Shown in pieces: positions 9,983-18,518 of a DNA stretch of 64,000 bases. This DNA comes from Aquimarina rhabdastrellae. Its GTDB lineage: Bacteria > Bacteroidota > Bacteroidia > Flavobacteriales > Flavobacteriaceae. The position numbers and the translations under genes are program-made. The notes beneath the pieces were generated by a model. It was not told the DNA's origin. It ran no database searches and saw only the letters and a list, made by a program, of their open reading frames with translations. The DNA is taken from the NCBI GenBank assembly GCA_947387485.1, contig CANDNT010000015.1, positions 1-64,000 of the forward strand, read 5' to 3'. The first letter of the stretch is position 1. Each line of letters begins with the position of its first letter.

Positions 9983-12900
9983 ATGAAAAGAATGTATACA
10001 ATGGTCTTCCTAGCCATGTTTTTAGGAACGACAATGTTTGCTCAAAACATGAGAAGTGTAGTTCAAAATCATTTGGACAAAACACAAAAAAGTTCGAGAC
10101 TTACCTCTGGAGATGTCTCAGAATGGAAAATTAAAGATGTAGTACCATCGCTTAATCCAGAAATTCAACACATATATGTAAGTCAATATCATCAAGGAAT
10201 TGAAATACAAGATGCGGTTTATAAACTTACCGTAAAGAATAATGAAGTAACGTGGGAGATTAATAAGTTTATTGATGATATTTCATCAAAAATTACGCAA
10301 ACAAAAGCCTCGTTAACTCCAGAAGCAGCCATTCAAAAAGTAGTAGCAGATCATCAATTAGCCTCTCCTAGATTGGTAGCAACAAAAGCTAAGAATGGAG
10401 ATAAGCTTATTTATGAAAATTCGGGAATTACATTAGAACCTATCGAAGTAAAAAAAGTTTATCAAAAAGTAGGAGATGAATTAAAATTAGCTTGGAATGT
10501 AAGCTTGTATGAAAAAAGTGGAGAACACTGGTGGAATGTAAACGTAGATGCAGCTACAGGAAAAGTTTTAGAAACAGAAGATTGGGTATTACACTGTAAT
10601 TTTGGAGGTGGAGATCATGCAAATCATAAGCATGAGACTATAGCCAAAGAAGAAAACGTTAACCTATTTAAGAACCAACCTATAGAAGTGCCAGCAATTC
10701 CTACAGCAGCAGCATTAGTAGGAGGAGGAAGCTATAATGTATATCCAGTACCTATTGAGAGCCCTGCTCATGGTAGTAGAACGATTGTTACAGATCCAGC
10801 AAATGCTACAGCTTCTCCATATGGATGGCATGATACAAATGGTGTAGCAGGAGCAGAATACACAATTACAAGAGGTAATAATGTATGGGCGCAAGATGAT
10901 ATCAATGGAAATAACGGAACAGGATCATCTCCAGATGGAGGAACTTCTTTAGATTTCGATTTCCCGATTGATTTTAGTCAGCAACCAGGAACGTACTTAG
11001 ATGCAGCAACTACAAACTTATTCTATTGGAATAATATTATGCATGATGTATGGTATCAATATGGATTTAATGAAGCTAGTGGAAACTTCCAAGAAAATAA
11101 CTATGGAAATGGTGGAATAGGAAGTGATTCTGTAAATGCAGATGCACAAGATGGAGCAGGAACAAACAATGCAAATTTCTCTACACCAGCAGATGGAGGA
11201 AATCCAAGAATGCAAATGTTCTTATGGACAACAGCAAATCCAAGATTAGATGGAGATTTAGATAACGTAATTATAGCACATGAATATGGTCACGGTATCT
11301 CGATTAGATTAGTAGGTGGACCTTCTACAAATGGTTTAGGAGGATCAGAGCAAATGGGAGAAGGATGGTCAGATTGGTTTGGATTAATGTTAACGATGAA
11401 AGCTGGTGACACAGGAACAGCTTCTAGAGGAGTTGGTAGCTATGCTTTAGGACAAGGAGCAAATGGAGGAGGAATTCGTCCTACACCATATTCTACAGAT
11501 ACTTCGGTAAACGGAACAGATTATAGCGACATCAATTCATTAGCTGTACCACATGGAGTAGGATATGCTTTTGCTACAATATTATGGGATTTAACATGGG
11601 CATTAGTAGATCAAGAAGGATTTGATTCTGATTTCTATAATGGAACAGGAGGAAATAACATAGCAATGGCTTTAGTTATTGAAGGATTAAAGAATACGGT
11701 AAATAATCCAGGATTCGTTTCAGGAAGAGATGGTATTCTTCAAGCAGATCAAGACTTATATAATGGACAATACAACTGTTTAATCTGGAGTGTATTCTCT
11801 GCAAGAGGAGTAGGTTTAGGTGCAAACGAAAATAACAACGGAGGATCAAATACAAATAGTGATCAAACAGTTTCATTTGTGAATGGATGTAACAATAATG
11901 GAGGTTGTACTAATACGGTAGCAAGCTTCCCATATAATGAAGGATTTGAAGGATCTACAGGAGATTGGACACAAGAAGCAGGAGATGATTTAGATTGGAC
12001 AGTAGATTCAAATGGTACGCCTTCTAGTGGAACAGGACCAAGCAGTGCTGCAGAAGGTAATTCATATATCTATGTAGAAGCATCAGGAAATGGAACAGGA
12101 TACCCTAATAAACGTGCAATTTTAAACTCACCATGTCTAGATTTAAGTAATGTATCTTCAGCAAGTCTTGGTTTCCAATATCATATGCAAGGTAATGCTG
12201 TAGGAACATTAGCTGTAGAAGCAAGAACAGATAATGATGGAGCATGGACATCAATCTTTAATATTTCTGGAGATCAAGGTGCAGATTGGAATACTGCCAA
12301 TGTTAGCTTAGGAGCTTATGTAGGTAACGCAAGTGTACAATTGAGATTAAATGTATTGACAGGATCAAGCTGGCAAGGAGACATCACTATAGATGATTTA
12401 AGTATAACAGAAGGAGGAGCACCGTCTGGTTGTTCTGGAGGAGTATCAAGTTATCCTTATGCTCAAGGATTTGAAAATACACTAGGATTATGGACTCAAG
12501 GATCAGGAGATGATTTAGATTGGACAATAGACGCAAATGGAACACCTTCTAGTGGAACAGGACCAAGCAGTGCTGCAGAAGGTAATTCATATATCTATGT
12601 AGAAGCATCAGGAAACGGAACAGGATATCCTAATAAACAAGCGATTTTAAACTCGCCATGTTTTGATCTTACAGCGATGAGTGCTGCTAGTTTAAGTTTC
12701 CAATATCATATGTTAGGTAATGCAGTAGGGACATTAAATGTCGAAGCAAGTACTAATAATGGATCATCTTGGACATCAATCTTTAGTCTTTCGGGATCTC
12801 AAGGATCAAACTGGAACACAGCAGATATTGATTTGGCAGCTTATGTAGGAAATTCTGTACAACTGCGCTTAAATGTAGTAACAGGATCAAGTTGGCAAGG

Positions 12901-13375
12901 AGATATTACTATTGATGATTTAAGAATAGCAGATAGTAATGTTGTAGAATCTACAGATATATGTGATGGAGTAGATCCTTATAGTGGATCAACAAGCTAC
13001 TTACCAGGAGATCGTGTAACATATAATGGTACGCTATATGAAAGAACAAATACTGGATGGACTATATTAGGACAATGTGGTACTTCTGCATTGGCAAGCT
13101 CATTTGGAGGTGTAGAAGAAGTAGCAAGTTTAGGAGAAGATCTTCAAATAAGATTATATCCTAACCCTGTTAAAAAAGGAGAAACACTTCATATTAGTAT
13201 CTTAAATGGAGCTGCAAATACTTCTTATGAAGTAGTAAACCTTGTAGGACAAACTGTGCAAAAAGGTAAGGTAGAGAATAACCTTATTCAAGTAAACGAA
13301 CTACAATCAGGAATGTATATACTTAAAATACAAAACCAAGAACAAAGTGTGATTAAGCGATTTGTAATGGAATAA
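9983..13375 (+). CDS. Secreted M36 (fungalysin-type) metallopeptidase with MAM-like domains, T9SS type A sorted
   Basis: This 1130-residue protein has a signal peptide ending TTMFAQ and an FTP-like propeptide to about residue 200. The M36 catalytic domain carries the zinc motif HEYGHG (His433, Glu434, His437) with the downstream MGEGWSDWFG segment supplying a further ligand. Two MAM/jelly-roll-like domains follow at about 641-810 and 817-985. A short CBM5/12-like segment (LPGDRVTYNGTLYERTN) comes next, then a type A T9SS sorting domain (YPNPVKKGE to KRFVME). Established knowledge: M36 enzymes are broad elastinolytic proteases made as zymogens. The accessory domains suggest substrate or matrix binding. 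It is monocistronic, with its own promoter region and terminator. A 63-codon frame starting at 9943 overlaps it and is not a gene. Confidence 0.93.
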   Translation: MKRMYTMVFLAMFLGTTMFAQNMRSVVQNHLDKTQKSSRLTSGDVSEWKIKDVVPSLNPEIQHIYVSQYHQGIEIQDAVYKLTVKNNEVTWEINKFIDDISSKITQTKASLTPEAAIQKVVADHQLASPRLVATKAKNGDKLIYENSGITLEPIEVKKVYQKVGDELKLAWNVSLYEKSGEHWWNVNVDAATGKVLETEDWVLHCNFGGGDHANHKHETIAKEENVNLFKNQPIEVPAIPTAAALVGGGSYNVYPVPIESPAHGSRTIVTDPANATASPYGWHDTNGVAGAEYTITRGNNVWAQDDINGNNGTGSSPDGGTSLDFDFPIDFSQQPGTYLDAATTNLFYWNNIMHDVWYQYGFNEASGNFQENNYGNGGIGSDSVNADAQDGAGTNNANFSTPADGGNPRMQMFLWTTANPRLDGDLDNVIIAHEYGHGISIRLVGGPSTNGLGGSEQMGEGWSDWFGLMLTMKAGDTGTASRGVGSYALGQGANGGGIRPTPYSTDTSVNGTDYSDINSLAVPHGVGYAFATILWDLTWALVDQEGFDSDFYNGTGGNNIAMALVIEGLKNTVNNPGFVSGRDGILQADQDLYNGQYNCLIWSVFSARGVGLGANENNNGGSNTNSDQTVSFVNGCNNNGGCTNTVASFPYNEGFEGSTGDWTQEAGDDLDWTVDSNGTPSSGTGPSSAAEGNSYIYVEASGNGTGYPNKRAILNSPCLDLSNVSSASLGFQYHMQGNAVGTLAVEARTDNDGAWTSIFNISGDQGADWNTANVSLGAYVGNASVQLRLNVLTGSSWQGDITIDDLSITEGGAPSGCSGGVSSYPYAQGFENTLGLWTQGSGDDLDWTIDANGTPSSGTGPSSAAEGNSYIYVEASGNGTGYPNKQAILNSPCFDLTAMSAASLSFQYHMLGNAVGTLNVEASTNNGSSWTSIFSLSGSQGSNWNTADIDLAAYVGNSVQLRLNVVTGSSWQGDITIDDLRIADSNVVESTDICDGVDPYSGSTSYLPGDRVTYNGTLYERTNTGWTILGQCGTSALASSFGGVEEVASLGEDLQIRLYPNPVKKGETLHISILNGAANTSYEVVNLVGQTVQKGKVENNLIQVNELQSGMYILKIQNQEQSVIKRFVME
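12020..12615 (+). repeat. 71-bp identical blocks in the two MAM-like domains
   Basis: Bases 12020-12090 and 12545-12615 are identical over 71 positions, while flanking parts of the two domains have diverged. The domains therefore arose by duplication, and this block has probably been homogenised since. Confidence 0.8.
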
Positions 13376-13398
13376 TTTTAAGTAAATAAAATGAATAA

Positions 13399-13432
13399 AA
13401 GAGCGGCTATTGTGTAAACAATAGCCGCTCTT
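13399..13432 (+). terminator. Terminator-like hairpin after the M36 gene
   Basis: A long GC-containing stem (GAGCGGCTATTG / CAATAGCCGCTC, extended by AA/TT) with a six-base loop lies 23 bases after the stop codon. The T tract after it is short, so efficiency is uncertain. Confidence 0.75.
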
Positions 13433-13683
13433 AAGTTTATATAAAAGTGAGTGTTAGCATAAAAAAAACGTTTTAACATATACTTTTTGCAAGTAATTTA
13501 AAAAATGATCGACTTAGAATTCAGTAAGTTATAATTTGGAGATTAAATAAAGAGTATAAAATTTAATGCTATATAGTAATAAAGATTTAGGGGATCTTTA
13601 TTAGGATAAAGTATTGCTTTTGATTCCCCAAGATTAAGAGCAGGAAAGCATAGAGGTTATATTCATTGACAAAGACGTAAACA
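13433..13683. other. Gene-free upstream region of the PD40 protein
   Basis: No coding frame is seen. An imperfect hairpin (GGGGATC at 13590-13596 against GATTCCCC at 13622-13629) lies about 60 bases before the next start and could sit in its leader. No consensus TANNTTTG box is evident. Confidence 0.4.
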
Positions 13684-15021
13684 ATGAATTTTAAACGGTA
13701 TGTGTATACAATAATACTAGTTTTGCTGGTGAGTATAGGATATGCTCAGCAACAACAATTAAAGAAAGCAAACGAAGCATTTGAATCTTTAGCATATATA
13801 AAAGCAAGAAAGATCTATAAAAAATTGATCAAAGATGGGGTTCATTCTATAGAAATTTATCAGCGAATAGGGGATACATACTATCAAAATGCAGCATTTA
13901 AAGAAGCCGCATATTGGTATAAAAAAATGATAGATACATATAAAACAAAAGTTACTTCAGAATACCTGTTTAAATATGTATTGAGTTTAAAAGGATTAGG
14001 GGAATATCAAGAAGCAGATGAAATTGTAGAAGATATACAACAAAAGAAAGATGCTATATCTCAATTACAAAAAACCGAAACATATTTAAATAATATAAAT
14101 GCACGATCAGGAAAATTTACAATAGATACATTGTCTATTAATTCGATTTACTCAGAATATGCACCTAGTTTTTACAAAGGAGAAATAGTATTTGCCTCTT
14201 CAAGAAAAAAAGGAGGAGGGTTTAATTATATCCATCAATGGAATGAAGAACCATTTTTAGATTTGTATAAAGCAGATACAACAGGAAAAATTGTACCTCT
14301 TAAAGGAAGAATAAATACAAAACTACATGAATCTTCGACTACCTTTTCAAAAGATGGAAACACAGTATATTTTACAAGAAATAATTATACCAAAAGAAGA
14401 GTACAAGAAAATAAAAAAGGAACGATCTTATTAAAAATATACAAAGCAACTTTTGATGGGAAACGATGGAAGAATATAGAAGAATTGCCATTCAATAGTG
14501 ACGAATATTCTATATCACATCCATCCTTATCAAAAGATGGAAAATACCTTTATTTTGCTAGCGATATGCCTGGAGGATTTGGCCAATCAGATCTTTATAG
14601 AGTAGCGATATATGAAGACGGAAGTTATGGAGAACCAATGAACTTAGGAGATAAAGTAAACTCTAAAGGAAGAGAAACATTTCCGTTTATAAGTGATAAA
14701 GGGAGATTGTTTTTTGCAAGTGATGGACATGAAGGATTAGGAGGATTAGATGTATTTATGATCGCACCAAATCAAAAAGGAGATTTAATGCCATATAATT
14801 TAGGTAAACCTATTAATAGCTCAGAAGATGACTTTACATTTATCATAAACGAAGAAGATAAAATGGGATATTTTTCTAGTAACCGTAAAGGAGGTAAAGG
14901 AGGAGATGATATTTATATCTTTAAACAAATAGCGCCATTACGTACGGATTTTATGCCTATAAGAGGAGAAAGAAAACTTAAAAAACATCTAGAAGTTAAA
15001 TCTAATCCAGAAAGTTTTTAG
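13684..15021 (+). CDS. PD40/TPR protein, OmpA-less paralog of the 6439-8388 product
   Basis: This 445-residue protein has a signal peptide (SIGYAQ), TPR-like helices and PD40 repeats that align closely with the first 425 residues of the OmpA protein encoded at 6439-8388. Shared motifs include RNNYTK, FASDMPGG, GRETFPFI, DGHEGLGGLDVF and NRKGGKGGDDIY. It then ends after a basic tail of about 20 residues, without the regulatory and OmpA domains. No remnant of those domains is visible downstream. It either works as a soluble or lipid-free periplasmic partner or is a decayed copy. The intact frame and ordinary codon use favour a functional gene. Confidence 0.85.
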   Translation: MNFKRYVYTIILVLLVSIGYAQQQQLKKANEAFESLAYIKARKIYKKLIKDGVHSIEIYQRIGDTYYQNAAFKEAAYWYKKMIDTYKTKVTSEYLFKYVLSLKGLGEYQEADEIVEDIQQKKDAISQLQKTETYLNNINARSGKFTIDTLSINSIYSEYAPSFYKGEIVFASSRKKGGGFNYIHQWNEEPFLDLYKADTTGKIVPLKGRINTKLHESSTTFSKDGNTVYFTRNNYTKRRVQENKKGTILLKIYKATFDGKRWKNIEELPFNSDEYSISHPSLSKDGKYLYFASDMPGGFGQSDLYRVAIYEDGSYGEPMNLGDKVNSKGRETFPFISDKGRLFFASDGHEGLGGLDVFMIAPNQKGDLMPYNLGKPINSSEDDFTFIINEEDKMGYFSSNRKGGKGGDDIYIFKQIAPLRTDFMPIRGERKLKKHLEVKSNPESF

Positions 15022-15101
15022 ATTAAAAAGTTTACAACAACTAGTATGATCCATACTAAATAAATTAATATGTTTGTGAGGTGGATCATAAAGAAAAGAT
15101 A

Positions 15102-15566
15102 ATGTCATTAGTAGATACGCTAGAACAAGGTTTTTTTGGTATAGGAATACAAAATGGTAAAACCCCAGAAAACTTGGGAGTATTGTGGAGATCAGCTCAA
15201 AATATGGGAGCTAGCTTTATTTTTACGATAGGAAATAGATATGCAAAACAAGCATGTGATACACATAAAGCTGTAGGAGCAATGCCGTATTTTCATTATG
15301 CCACTTTTGAAGACTTCTATGAACACCTACCCAAAGGAGCTATGTTAGTAGGAGTAGAATTAACAGAGGATGCAGTACCGTTAGAAACATTTCATCATCC
15401 ACGAAGATGTGTTTATTTATTAGGCGCAGAAGATCACGGACTTTCTAAAAAAGCAATAGAAAAATCACATCATCTTATTAAATTTCAATCTACATTAAGT
15501 CTCAATGTAGCTGTAGCAGGAAGTATAGTAATGTATGATAGAGGTATAGCAAAACCTAGATCATAA
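15102..15566 (+). CDS. SpoU/TrmH-family RNA methyltransferase
   Basis: The product is about 154 residues with the SPOUT (TrmH) fold signature: NLGVLWRSAQNMGASFIFTIG near the N terminus, LLGAEDHGLS, and the C-terminal SLNVAVAGSIVMYDR that forms the S-adenosylmethionine knot. Such enzymes methylate the 2'-O of ribose in tRNA or rRNA; the target of this one is not evident. The ATG at 15102 was chosen over a GTG at 15081 because family members begin close to the GFFGIGI motif. It ends 12 bases before the convergent DinB-like gene. Confidence 0.85.
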   Translation: MSLVDTLEQGFFGIGIQNGKTPENLGVLWRSAQNMGASFIFTIGNRYAKQACDTHKAVGAMPYFHYATFEDFYEHLPKGAMLVGVELTEDAVPLETFHHPRRCVYLLGAEDHGLSKKAIEKSHHLIKFQSTLSLNVAVAGSIVMYDRGIAKPRS

Positions 15567-15578
15567 TTAATCTAGTTA

Positions 15579-16037
15579 CTACATTAAACTTGATAGTCTA
15601 CGGTAATAATTTATTTGCCCTAAGTGATAATTGAGATGAGCCAATAAATGAGATAACATAAAGGCATTAGACACAATACCAGGATTAGACGCCGAAGGTG
15701 ATTCAAGAGGATAATCAGATAAAAATTCACTCTCGATAAGATTATTAAGGGTAGTATGTACTATAGAATGTGTCTCATTTACCAGACGTAAAAGTTCTTC
15801 TTTAGAAAGATTGCGAGTAGAAAATTCAAGGTCTCGCTGTCTAATATATCCAGTCTTACCTAATACAGCTCCAATAAAATGATTTAGATTACCTACAAGA
15901 TGGAGACATAATGTTCCTGCAGAATTAGTAACATCTGCTTTTATAACCCATAGAGATTCATCATTAGGAAAAAGAGTTATTTCATTACTTAAATTTTGTA
16001 GCGCCCGATCATAAAGGATAATCATTGTGTTTTTCAT
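15579..16037 (-). CDS. DinB-like (DUF1572-type) protein
   Basis: This 152-residue, mainly helical protein has the spacing of a DinB/YfiT four-helix bundle: LVGNLNHFIGAVLG, NETHSIV and a C-terminal HLLAHLNYHLGQINYYRR that would supply metal-binding histidines. Members are putative metal-dependent enzymes or thiol transferases; the substrate is unknown. It is convergent with the RNA methyltransferase gene. Confidence 0.8.
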   Translation of the reverse strand: MKNTMIILYDRALQNLSNEITLFPNDESLWVIKADVTNSAGTLCLHLVGNLNHFIGAVLGKTGYIRQRDLEFSTRNLSKEELLRLVNETHSIVHTTLNNLIESEFLSDYPLESPSASNPGIVSNAFMLSHLLAHLNYHLGQINYYRRLSSLM

Positions 16038-16212
16038 CTATTTGAGTTTTTTAAGGTTTAATAATAAAATGAGGAAATTAAAATAAACTGTAATAATTAA
16101 GATTGACCTCATTTTATAATTCGCAATCTTTCCCCTTAAGTTAATACTTTTTTGACAAATGAGTTAACTATGCCAGATAGTCAAGATAAGGGATTAAATA
16201 TTTTAACACACA

Positions 16213-16231
16213 ACCGTAATAATATTACGGT
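16213..16231. promoter_or_regulatory. 19-bp perfect palindrome in a divergent intergenic region
   Basis: The sequence ACCGTAATAATATTACGGT is fully symmetric around one central base. It lies in the roughly 330-base gene-free region 16038-16365, about 175 bases upstream of the DinB-like gene and 135 bases upstream of the small gene at 16366. This is the form expected of an operator, but no regulator can be assigned. The rest of the gap shows only a weak AAGATTG / CAATCTT inverted repeat near 16098-16131. Confidence 0.55.
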
Positions 16232-16365
16232 AAAACCATAAAGAAAATCAAATAAAACTTTAGATATTGCTAGTTGTAAACAAAACAGTTTATTTTATAA
16301 TTGAAATTGTTTGTTTTGTAAGTGTAGGGAGAAGACAAGATAGCAATAAAAAAACGGATAAAGTT

Positions 16366-16527
16366 ATGGGAATAAAGAGTTTAAAAGAAGCCATTTTATT
16401 AAATGATTTTAGAAAAGAATTAACCCCAGAAGAACGAAAAATTATAAGAGAAGAAATATTAAAAGAGTCCAAAGTAATAATTGAAACAATATTAAATGAT
16501 GTAAAAATAGCTCAAGAAGAAGAATGA
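16366..16527 (+). CDS. Small acidic helical protein, unknown function
   Basis: This 53-residue product begins MGIKSLKEAILLNDFRKEL and contains a LTPEERKIIREEILKE helix. An upstream in-frame ATG at 16267 would add 33 residues of non-conserved-looking sequence, so the start at 16366 (after GATAAAGTT) is preferred. No domain is recognised. It converges on the XRE-type gene, with a shared hairpin between them. Confidence 0.5.
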   Translation: MGIKSLKEAILLNDFRKELTPEERKIIREEILKESKVIIETILNDVKIAQEEE

Positions 16528-16536
16528 AAAACAAGA

Positions 16537-16575
16537 GCATTTACTAAAGAAATTTAATTTCTATATAGTAAATGC
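16537..16575. terminator. Convergent hairpin, probably bidirectional terminator
   Basis: The arms GCATTTACTA (16537-16546) and TAGTAAATGC (16566-16575) are perfectly complementary and enclose an A/T-rich inner stem. It sits exactly between two convergent genes. Confidence 0.65.
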
Positions 16576-16581
16576 AGTATA

Positions 16582-17016
16582 TTAATTTTCTTCAGAAGAT
16601 TTTTTTTGAGAGGTAATAAGTTGTTGTAATAAATCTAGAATAGTATCCTGATTAACAAGAGATCTAGTTTGAGCTTCAGTAATTACTTGAATATAGTCTT
16701 CTGTAGAATTTAATTTTTTAAAGATTTCTTCAGAAACCATACCTAAAATATCAGAAGTAACAGCTTTTGAAGCTTTAGAAGTATCCTCATCAGGATTTAA
16801 ATAATTTTTGATAAAAAAATCATTATCAAGTTCATCTAGGAAATAATAAATACTTTGATTGATAGCTTTGGCTACCTTTAAGAGAAAACTAACCTTGATG
16901 TCTTTAGATTTAAGTTTACTCTCTAAGCTTTGAGGAGAAATACCAAGTTTGGCAGCTACCTCTACTTGTTGAAAGCCCGAACTTTTGATTTTTTCTTTAA
17001 GGAACTCGCCGGTCAT
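16582..17016 (-). CDS. XRE-type helix-turn-helix regulator (copy 1)
   Basis: This 144-residue protein has an N-terminal HTH (GFQQVEVAAKLGISPQSLES, then KLKSKDIKVSFLLKVAKAI) and a C-terminal region ending in a helix (ITEAQTRSLVNQDTILDLL) that probably mediates oligomerisation. It is a clear paralog of the next gene on the same strand (17164-17589), sharing the MTGEFLKEKIKS start and most of the HTH. A 25-base element conserved between both copies lies 43 bases upstream of its start. It is inferred to be an autoregulated repressor; its target is unknown. Confidence 0.85.
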   Translation of the reverse strand: MTGEFLKEKIKSSGFQQVEVAAKLGISPQSLESKLKSKDIKVSFLLKVAKAINQSIYYFLDELDNDFFIKNYLNPDEDTSKASKAVTSDILGMVSEEIFKKLNSTEDYIQVITEAQTRSLVNQDTILDLLQQLITSQKKSSEEN

Positions 17017-17058
17017 GGGATTGATATTTTATGAATAATAATGAGATTTGTGGTGCTA

Positions 17059-17083
17059 TTTGTTTTTGAGTACGCAAACAAAG
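17059..17083. promoter_or_regulatory. Putative XRE operator, copy 1
   Basis: This 25-base element starts TTTGTTTTTGAGTAC and ends CAAACAAAG. It differs by one base from the copy at 17635-17659 and has TTTGTTT / AAACAAA inverted arms. It lies 43 bases before the start of the 16582-17016 regulator, versus 46 bases for the second copy. Confidence 0.7.
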
Positions 17084-17163
17084 AAAAAACATTTTTAAGC
17101 AGTAAGCAAATAAAATGAATTGATAAAGAGGAAGAAGTAGGGAAAAATTGACAAAAATTAAAG
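17084..17163 (+). pseudogene. Decayed remnant of the divergent small-gene start
   Basis: After operator copy 1, the segment AGTAAGCAAATAAAA (17101-17115) aligns with AGTAAACAAATAAAA at the start of the small gene at 17674. The ATG is lost here and the frame stops at once. This suggests that the whole unit (regulator, operator, divergent gene) was duplicated and that this copy of the divergent gene has decayed. Confidence 0.5.
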
Positions 17164-17589
17164 CTATTTTTTTTGAGTTGCTAGTAGAATTTGGTCAAGC
17201 TTTTCTAATATCTCATCTTGATTAAGTAGCGTACGAGTTTGGGCTTGAGTGACTACTTGTATGTGATTTTCTGCAAGATCTAACTTTTTAACAAGTTCCT
17301 CAGATACCATTTCACTCACAGGAGTATCAGGGATAACAGGATCAGATGTCATACTATTATCAGAAGAGTTATTATAGTCTTTTATATAGTATTGTTGTTG
17401 AAGTTCATCAAGAAAAAAATAAATGTTTTTGTTTAAAGCACGAGCGACCTCAAGTAGAAAGCTAACTTTAATATCCTTGGATTTAAGTTTACTTTCAAGG
17501 CTTTGAGGAGTGATTCCTAACCTAGAAGCGACTTCTACTTGTTGAAAACCTGTGCTTTTAATTTTTTCTTTAAGAAACTCACCTGTCAT
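17164..17589 (-). CDS. XRE-type helix-turn-helix regulator (copy 2)
   Basis: This 141-residue paralog of the 16582-17016 product has the same start (MTGEFLKEKIKS) and HTH (GFQQVEVASRLGITPQSLES). Its C terminus (VVTQAQTRTLLNQDEILEKL) matches too, while the middle linker has diverged. It is divergent from the small gene at 17674, with the conserved 25-base element and a promoter between them. By analogy with phage-type and toxin-antitoxin-type regulators it probably represses the divergent transcript. That role is inference. Confidence 0.85.
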   Translation of the reverse strand: MTGEFLKEKIKSTGFQQVEVASRLGITPQSLESKLKSKDIKVSFLLEVARALNKNIYFFLDELQQQYYIKDYNNSSDNSMTSDPVIPDTPVSEMVSEELVKKLDLAENHIQVVTQAQTRTLLNQDEILEKLDQILLATQKK

Positions 17590-17606
17590 TATTTTTATAA
17601 ATAGAT

Positions 17607-17659
17607 TTGTTTATAATAAATAAAAATGTTTATATTTGTTTTTGAGTACACAAACAAAG
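17607..17659 (+). promoter_or_regulatory. Promoter with overlapping XRE operator, copy 2
   Basis: TTG (17607-17609), a 21-base spacer and TATATTTG (17631-17638) match the Bacteroidota promoter consensus. The 25-base operator-like element (17635-17659) overlaps the -7 box. A protein bound there would block transcription of the gene at 17674. Confidence 0.75.
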
Positions 17660-17673
17660 TAAATGCTTTTTTT

Positions 17674-17898
17674 ATGAGTAAACAAATAAAAAGCAAGGAG
17701 CTACCAGCTGAAACGAAACAAATAAAGGAAGATTATTTCTATGGAATAGGGTCATTGATTGCTCAAAAGTTAAACCTGTCAAAAACATACGTAAGAGATG
17801 TATTGAGAAACAAATACCCAGAAAGGAAAACAAAGAATACAAGGGAGATTATAGAATTGGCAAATAAATTAATGGAAGATCATATTAAAAATCATTAA
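17674..17898 (+). CDS. Small HTH-like protein, target of the XRE promoter
   Basis: This 74-residue product begins MSKQIKSKELPAE and contains GIGSLIAQKLNLSKTYVRDV, a good helix-turn-helix shape. An upstream in-frame ATG at 17626 lies inside the promoter box and would be untranscribed, so the start at 17674 is preferred. It is the first of three small same-strand genes. It may be a transcription factor or phage-type control protein; function is unknown. Confidence 0.65.
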   Translation: MSKQIKSKELPAETKQIKEDYFYGIGSLIAQKLNLSKTYVRDVLRNKYPERKTKNTREIIELANKLMEDHIKNH

Positions 17899-17941
17899 AG
17901 ATAACTAAGAGGATCTTCTCTAATAAGCTGAACATAATCTT

Positions 17942-18190
17942 ATGGCTACGAATGAGGAAAATAGCACAAACAAGGAAAAATTTACTAGAGAAGTTATTAA
18001 TGGATTAAACATTGATTGGCATAGCTTTACAAAAGGAGTTGCTAATAATATGCGATATGAAACAATGTTGAATAATTGGATTCAAAAATTATATCAAAAA
18101 AAGTTTCCAAAAAAAGAAGCACTTATTCTTATCAACAAAGCAAGACGCTTTTACTATATCCAATCAAGTAACATGAGTACAGATGTCTAA
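17942..18190 (+). CDS. Small basic protein, unknown function
   Basis: This 82-residue product has a segment (MLNNWIQKLYQKKFPKKEALILINKARRFYYI) rich in Lys, Arg and aromatics that could bind nucleic acid. It lies 43 bases after the small HTH gene and 24 bases before another small gene, so a three-gene transcript is likely. No family is recognised. Confidence 0.55.
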   Translation: MATNEENSTNKEKFTREVINGLNIDWHSFTKGVANNMRYETMLNNWIQKLYQKKFPKKEALILINKARRFYYIQSSNMSTDV

Positions 18191-18214
18191 TTATTAAAAG
18201 AGTACGAAGAGTAA

Positions 18215-18418
18215 ATGAAATTTAAAACAACAAATGAAAGAAGAGAAAAAGTAGAAAATTGGCTGCATAGGCATAGAGATATTATTAATACTCACGCTAT
18301 TGATAGAGAAATAGGCGTGGCAGAAGGTAGTATCCAAAAGTTTTTAAAATATAATAGAAGAATTAATGATCAACGTATCGATGCACTATACCTTATGATA
18401 GATAGAATGAATTCTTAA
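18215..18418 (+). CDS. Small putative DNA-binding protein
   Basis: This 67-residue product includes the segment INTHAIDREIGVAEGSIQKF, consistent with a helix-turn-helix, followed by a basic stretch. The pattern resembles other small regulators in flavobacterial accessory regions. It is third in the small-gene run. Function is unknown. Confidence 0.6.
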   Translation: MKFKTTNERREKVENWLHRHRDIINTHAIDREIGVAEGSIQKFLKYNRRINDQRIDALYLMIDRMNS

Positions 18419-18518
18419 TAAAGAAATAAAAAGAATTTTGTTAAGATGAGGTATAGACGTCAAAGAGATTTTTATATCTTTAAAATATAGATAGAACTTA
18501 ACAAGAAACTAACATCAT

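Noticed and set aside
9943..10134. 63-codon frame overlapping the M36 gene start
   Set aside because: It overlaps the signal-peptide region in another frame and has no support.
16582..18418. Intact prophage
   Set aside because: Only repressor-like and small genes are present; there is no integrase, terminase, capsid or attachment-site pair.
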